DNA of 64,000 nt. Source: Ligustrum vulgare. Its lineage: Eukaryota; Streptophyta; Magnoliopsida; Lamiales; Oleaceae. Below are positions 59,217 to 64,000 of this stretch, one piece after another. The notes under the pieces were generated by a model. That model did no database searches, had not been told where the DNA came from, and worked only from the letters and a program-made list of their open reading frames with translations. Each line of letters begins with the position of its first letter. The first letter of the stretch is position 1. The position numbers and the translations under genes were made by a program. The stretch is taken from positions 50,348,592 through 50,412,591 of the forward strand of contig OY743182.1 of NCBI GenBank assembly GCA_963555705.1. The letters run 5' to 3'.

Positions 59217-60091
59217 TGATGTGATCCGATATGGGGATCACCAAGAACACGCGGAATTAAACGCCGGAAAGCTCTAGAATCCAATTAGTAGACGATAACA
59301 ATGCAACCCCGACCTCAGACGCAAGAACTATGAGTATATTAAACTCAAGACCCGTTACGATGCGGAGATAAGAACCACAGAGGGGGAACGCCACAAAGGT
59401 TGTCAAATCCTTTGATAAGTTCAAATTTGTTCAACGAGAACAAGAAGAAAATTAAGGGAATATCTCATCTTCAATATCATTAATCTCAAGAATAAAAGTT
59501 GTTTTACTTAATGCTGAATGAAGCCTTTAAATAGGCTAACAAAATAAAGCAACCAAAAATAAACTAGAATTCAACCTAAACTAAAACGCCTAAACTAGGT
59601 TTTAATTTGCGGCGCTAAGTTACGGCCGTAACTTTTAAGTTTACGGCTGTAAGTGACTTACGGTCTAAAAATCAAAACATCTGTTACGGTCGTGACAATT
59701 TATTTTACGGCCGTAAGCGACCTTCTGAACAAAATTAAAAGTTACAAAATTCTGGTTACGGCCGTGAGTTCATATGTTACGACCGTAATGGCCTTTCTGT
59801 CCAATTTCACCAAGATGATTTTACGGCCGTAAAAAGGGGTGTTACGGCCGTGAGAATGCTTCTGCCTCAATTTCTTGTTGTTCTTTGATCCAAATGCATA
59901 GTAACAATTTTGGTTCCTCTTCCACTTTGTTATGCAACGTAAATGAGGTCTTTGCACTCGAGCACTCATCCATCCACGCTTGCATGAATCCTTGCATTGC
60001 CTGCTTGATTCTTTTGGTTTTTTGCCTCGTTATTGGTCCTACGGGCACGTGCAACGGGTCAACGCTCGTCGAGCCACTCCGGAACTCATCA
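59217..60091 (-). repeat. 5' LTR of E2 (875 bp)
   Basis: Same as the 3' LTR but 21 bp shorter, because one palindrome unit (GAGAATTTGATTACGGCCGT) is absent. Array at 59,620-59,853 and TATA palindrome at 59,523-59,536. The minus strand holds an open frame from MHVPVGPITRQKTKR to a stop codon that is the TAA of a palindrome. Confidence 0.9.
59620..59853. repeat. Array of about nine TTACGGCCGTAA-type palindromes (E2 5' LTR)
   Basis: Nine motifs; the first is perfect here (ACGGCCGT) where the 3' LTR has ACGGTTGT, while another is ACGACCGT here but perfect in the 3' LTR. So both LTRs have lost different perfect copies. Confidence 0.88.
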
Positions 60092-60096
60092 TCAAG

Positions 60097-60493
60097 TCCT
60101 AAGGCGGAAGTATCAATCTTCTAGTCTTTAAATCTTCAAAATCAGCTACAATCAGTCGATCAACCCGTCAATGGGAAATTTTTCAAATGTATTTCCTTCA
60201 TTGTCCAAACATATTGAACTCAGCTAAATACAAATTTTAATATCAATTCCAGATTACTGGAACAATATCATCAATTCCAATCCGGAGCAAATTCTTTAAA
60301 CTCCAAGTCGGAGCAAATTTTTCAAATTCCAAATTTATTGGAACACTTCCAATTTTTAGATGAACCAAAATAGGTCCAAATCATCTAACAAACCTATCAA
60401 GGGCCCAAATCATCAAAATGGTTAATTAATTGACCCAACCTAATTAATAGGCCCAAATTACAACCCCAACAGTTATTTTCACTTGCTAAGTTA
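60097..60493. other. Unassigned sequence right of E2
   Basis: No open frame or repeat I can name. It may continue the copia remnant left of E2, since E2's target duplication joins the two flanks. Confidence 0.35.
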
Positions 60494-61907
60494 GGAAAAA
60501 TACATAAATAAGGTGATTATAAATGCAAATTTTAAAATTGAGATGAAACCTGTATAATTTCAAAAATCAGGTTGTAATTAAGATTAATTAATTAAATAAA
60601 ATAATTAAAAATATCTTATTAATTATAAATATTAAGGTCACAATGTTATAAAATCTCAGATCACATAATACAAATCTCTAGGATCACATCACAATTACTT
60701 AATGTTACAAGTCACAAGTTACAATCATTGCTTTTTATGGTGACAACTACCAATTTTAGAGTCACAAGTCACAATTGATTCAATTACGAATTATTTTAAG
60801 GCCACCAGCATAAATATTTAGGTCACGACCTATTTTAAGGTCACAATTATAAATATTTAGATCACGATTAATTTTACGGTGATAAGTATAAAATATTTGG
60901 GTCACAATTTGTTTACAAATCACATTCACCACTGTCACCTTCGACCGCATGATCAACCAACACACCACCACATTAACAAAGCCACCCACCGTTGTCAGAA
61001 CAACCACAACTACCCCCACCTCCACCGCAGCCACCACCACCTCCACCAAATAAAATTGTGACTGTGCGAGAGCAAAATTTTCACTCTAGACCAAAATCTT
61101 CAACCACCGTACTGCCAAAAGAAACCACCTCCACCGACACCTCCAACCATCGTGGCTGCATGTACAGTACCCACTTGTACCCCACCCCACCACAACCAGA
61201 CATCACCGCAGCCAGCACACAACCTGAATTCCACCCCCTTACACAGACTCGCACTCCACCAGATCCGTACATATCTCCACCGCCTCCTCTTCTGGATGTG
61301 TCTGCTGGGGGTAATGAAACACGTCCACATTTAAACACATTCTGATAGAGCTGATTTCATAATATTACACATTCTTCATATCCGCAAATTCGTAGAGATG
61401 AAGATGTGCATAAAAAACAACTATTGTGTCTGCTGGGGTAATGAAACCACATATACACACAATTGAAATCTCAGTCGTTTCCTTAAATTATGTTTATCAC
61501 TCTCCAAAACCATAAACCATATCTCACCACCGTTCTCGTGGCTATATCGTCTGCGTCGCTGAACTGTCGCGTGTAAGAAGGCCGACGATCTGGTGGAAGC
61601 AGCGGCGGGCGCCGTCGCGTGGAAGAAGGCTGGCGATATGGTAGAAGCAGCGGCAGCTCAATGTTCTGCAATGGAAAGAAATGGGGCGGTCCAAGGATTG
61701 AAGAGAAATGAAAGAGGCGTTAATGGTGAATAGTAGGAGATGAACACTTTTGAATCTTTCTCAATTAGGGTTTAGCGATAATTTAATTTAATAGTTAATA
61801 TTTTTATTATTAATATTTAAATTTATAATTATCACCTGAAATTTGAAATAATACAAGTTTAATCTTATTTATGAATTTGGTTCTTGTAAAGTAGGGGTGG
61901 GTGTAAT
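60494..61907. repeat. Second copy of the GTCAC/CCACC element family
   Basis: Starts GGAAAAATACATAAATAAGG, like the element at 42,421. It has subterminal TTTCAAAAATCAGGT, with the inverted counterpart ACCTGAAATTTGAAA near 61,835. A GGTCACAA array occupies 60,640-60,920 and a CCACCACC tract 60,925-61,270. The right end is not fixed. The open frames in the tract are of low complexity. Confidence 0.45.
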
Positions 61908-62089
61908 TGAGATAATTGTACAGATTACTTGTTTTAGATGTCAAAACTGATATTTACCACTCAATTTTATTTTTCCTTAAAAATACTTCCCCCAGCTCGT
62001 CTTCTTCCCCACGAGTGTTTGGCCTGCCTACCACCGGACAAATACTTCCCTCAGCTTTTCTTCTTCCCCACAAGTGCCTTCCTACCTCC

Positions 62090-62493
62090 AGGCAACTTCC
62101 ATCGAACCACAGTCACCACCCGCATCAACCACCACCACTACCCAACCCATTGCAATTCCAAAGACAGTCACCCCCTGTCCCTACCCAGTTCCAAGTCCCT
62201 TTAGCCGACGCTGCTCCACCACAAATTCCTCAAGTTTTTGGGCTTAACCGATGAAGATTTTCCGAGCTTCAGATGTCTCACAACGCGGTATTGAAGCTGC
62301 CTAATTTCCAAATGAATCCCAACCCCCACAGGCGCAACAACACCCATCCTATGCTGACACCCTCAGCATCGCTACCGTCGTCATCACTGTCGATCCCAAT
62401 TTCACTGCAGCTCTCGCCGCCTCCATCACCTCCATCATTGGTGGCTCCAATCCAAACAACAACAATAACAATTTGATGGCAAAACAACAATAG
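62090..62493 (+). pseudogene. WRKY group IIb C-terminal fragment, captured
   Basis: In one frame (62,144-62,284) the sequence reads NPLQFQRQSPPVPTQFQVPL, then PQVFGLNR, an in-frame TGA (62252-62254), and RFSELQMS. In the next frame (about 62,335-62,493) it reads QQHPSYADTLS, DPNFTAALAASITSIIGGS and NPNNNNN before TAG. This order (NPLQFQ, QVFG, KFSGLQ, ADTL, DPNFTAALAAAITSIIG) is the region after the WRKY domain in WRKY6/31/42-type factors. The WRKYGQK domain itself is absent. One stop and one frameshift separate the pieces. It sits in a repeat flanked by inverted ends, so I infer capture of a gene piece by a DNA transposon. Confidence 0.72.
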
Positions 62494-62699
62494 TGCAGAT
62501 GTAAAATTCCAACTGTATTGCTTGCCTCCGTCGTTAATTAGAAATTGTTCAAGTGTGGAGAGTGATTGGAGTCCCTTTCAGTTGCAAGAGCTTTTCCCAG
62601 AGAGATAGATAGAGAGATGAGCTAATGAATCGACTGGGGTGTTTTTTTTTTTTTGGACTACACGTCTACACCTGAAAATGAAAATAATGTAGTGGAGAA

Positions 62700-63020
62700 T
62701 ATTGTATATAAAGTGTTTGATTTTATATTTGAGACAAAATATCATAAAAATTTGTAAAGTATCAAGTTGTGATACTAAAAAAAATGTATGAAAATTGTTC
62801 AATTTTATGTCTGAGATAAAGTATCAAAATGTGATACTAGAAGAAATTGAAAAATATTATAAGTATAATTATGTGATACTAAAAAAATTGAAAAAATATC
62901 ATAAGTATCATATTGTGATACTAAAAAAATTTGAAAAGTATCATAAGTATCATATTGTGATACTAACACAATTATAAGTATCATACTGTGATACTAACTT
63001 ATTTAAAAAGTATCATAAGT
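62700..63020. repeat. GTATCATAAGTATCATATTGTGATAC-type tandem array
   Basis: About six degenerate units of some 45 bp built on AAGTATCATATTGTGATACT; the GTATCA/TGATAC halves are self-complementary. A shorter version lies in the first family copy near 15,680-15,740. Confidence 0.7.
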
Positions 63021-63137
63021 ATTTTTCAGTTTTTAAGATTTTTTTAAAAGTAATTTTCAAATTTTATAAAATTGAATTAAATTTCATTTTGATCCCTAAA
63101 AGTAGGGTATTTATGTGAACAACTCGGTGTAATTTCC

Positions 63138-64000
63138 TCGCTATTATTGGAGCCCAAAATCCACTAAACACAAACATCCATCTAAAGCCCAACGAAATTA
63201 AATCCAAACTGCAAACCAAACATATGCCCAGATGCATTACCAAATTGTGAGCTTAGCTGCTTAGTGGAAGTGCGAGATTATATTCTACTCTTTGAGAATA
63301 TTTGGCCTGCGAGAAAATCAGTCTACCATATTTTAATTTTGTTTGCTTCTTTAATTTTGTGATGTAGTAATGTGAGAAAGAAGAGTTCCATCCATAATAA
63401 CGAATCGATCAATTTGGAGTTTAAGAAACCGTAGGCCCAAGGACAAATCCTCATCAAACATAAAGACATGAATGACCAACCATACGAGTCACTATAAGAA
63501 TATCTTCCAACAACAATGACAAAAGTGGTATCTGAAAGTCTAAATGTCGTTGCAATAGATTTAAAGACTACTCTGTCGTCTCTAATACCTTGACACTTAT
63601 AGTTGTAAAAATATTTATTTAAATTTATTTAGACCAGATTCAATCCCTTTCCAACTCGACCCAAATCTCGATCCGAACTGTCAACCTTTAAATTCTTTTA
63701 ATTCATATGATAATTGTGCATGGCATGAATTCGAACTTGAGACCTAAATGTTGGATGGTCATGTCCCAAATACTAAGACAATTGAAATCTTGTTTTATTT
63801 TTTGTTTTAAATAATATATATTAGTTAACGTAACGAAAATTTATTCTATTAAATTATATCTTAATAATATTTTTCTCAACAAATTAACTCTAATATTAAT
63901 TCTATAAATATAAATAATCAAACAGATCAAAAAAAAAAAAAATAGTGAAATTGTAAAATATACTATTGTAAGCCCCTGTTGTGCCATTAAAAACTAGATT
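63138..64000. other. No recognisable feature at the right edge
   Basis: A/T-rich DNA with no open frame, splice-consistent exon or inverted repeat that I can support. Confidence 0.4.

Larger units (their letters stand above)
53000..60091 (-). mobile_element. Ty3/gypsy element E2, full length, multiply mutated
   Basis: LTRs 53000-53895 (3') and 59217-60091 (5') start TGATGTGATCCG and end AACTCATCA. Flanks TTAAG (52995-52999) and TCAAG (60092-60096) are a target duplication with one mismatch. The interior keeps gag, protease, RT, RNase H and integrase in E1 order but with two frameshifts and at least five stops. Primer site (59203-59214) and purine tract (AAGGAGGGGA) are present. E2 and E1 are close relatives with many identical protein blocks. 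Confidence 0.92.
61908..63137. mobile_element. Repeat-family copy 2, carrying a captured WRKY fragment
   Basis: The ends (GATTACTTGTTTTAGATG near 61,922; TTTGATCCCTAAAAGTAGGG near 63,090) match the copy at 15,592-15,895. The ends are imperfect inverted repeats. Between them lie the WRKY-like segment (62,090-62,493) and a tandem array (62,700-63,020). It may be fused with the element starting at 60,494, because the right end GTGTAATTTCC resembles the right end of the element at 42,421. No clean target duplication was found. Confidence 0.45.

Overview
The window looks like AT-rich nuclear DNA of a flowering plant, most likely a eudicot. It holds pieces of plant multi-exon genes, plant-type LTR retrotransposons (Ty3/gypsy and Ty1/copia) primed by initiator tRNA-Met or a tRNA-Asp-like site, and many small non-autonomous DNA transposons. 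I see no bacterial-style genes, tRNA, rRNA or CRISPR. The species cannot be named from the sequence alone.

Host genes are few and damaged. At the left edge (149-1231, + strand) are exons of a TFIIS-central-domain protein with a frameshift. The main host gene is a TDBD (Tify/TPL-binding domain) protein of the Arabidopsis At5g13660/At5g59830 class on the + strand. Its exons run from 30,644 to 40,225. Its large coding exon is cut by a nested LTR insertion and also carries a separate frameshift; its last three exons are intact. A WAT1-like (EamA) transporter exon fragment lies at about 41,664-41,850 (-), and a degraded C-terminal piece of a group IIb WRKY factor at about 62,090-62,493 (+).

Mobile DNA, left to right: (1) a hAT-like element (6,817-16,685; 8-bp TSD) holds an Athila-type gypsy element (7,037-15,586; TSD ATAAT), whose right LTR holds a Tourist/PIF-Harbinger-like MITE. 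(2) From 16.9 to 27.1 kb there are GTCACAA repeats, foldback elements, MITEs, a 1.6-kb MULE that is almost entirely inverted repeat (9-bp TSD), a TIR element carrying a six-unit tandem array, and a hAT element (8-bp TSD). (3) A young, pol-deleted copia element (27,956-30,397; TSD AATTG) lies just upstream of the TDBD coding exon. (4) A chromovirus-type solo LTR (31,523-39,112) sits inside the TDBD exon and itself contains a nearly complete gypsy element (31,926-38,812; E1). (5) Further right are a MULE-like element, a copia relic, an RT-less gypsy element (46,366-51,616; E3) with perfect TSD CAACG, a copia LTR remnant, and a second full-length but mutated gypsy element (53,000-60,091; E2).

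The three gypsy elements E1, E2 and E3 are related: all are on the minus strand, have LTRs of TGATG...CATCA form, and use a tRNA-iMet primer site. Each carries, in the LTR U3 region, an array of short GC-rich perfect or near-perfect palindromes, TTACGGCCGTAA/TGA in E1 and E2 and TTCGGTCGACCGAA in E3. In E1 and E2 the array lies upstream of a self-complementary TATA motif, and unit number differs between the two LTRs of one element. This is the least explained structure in the window.
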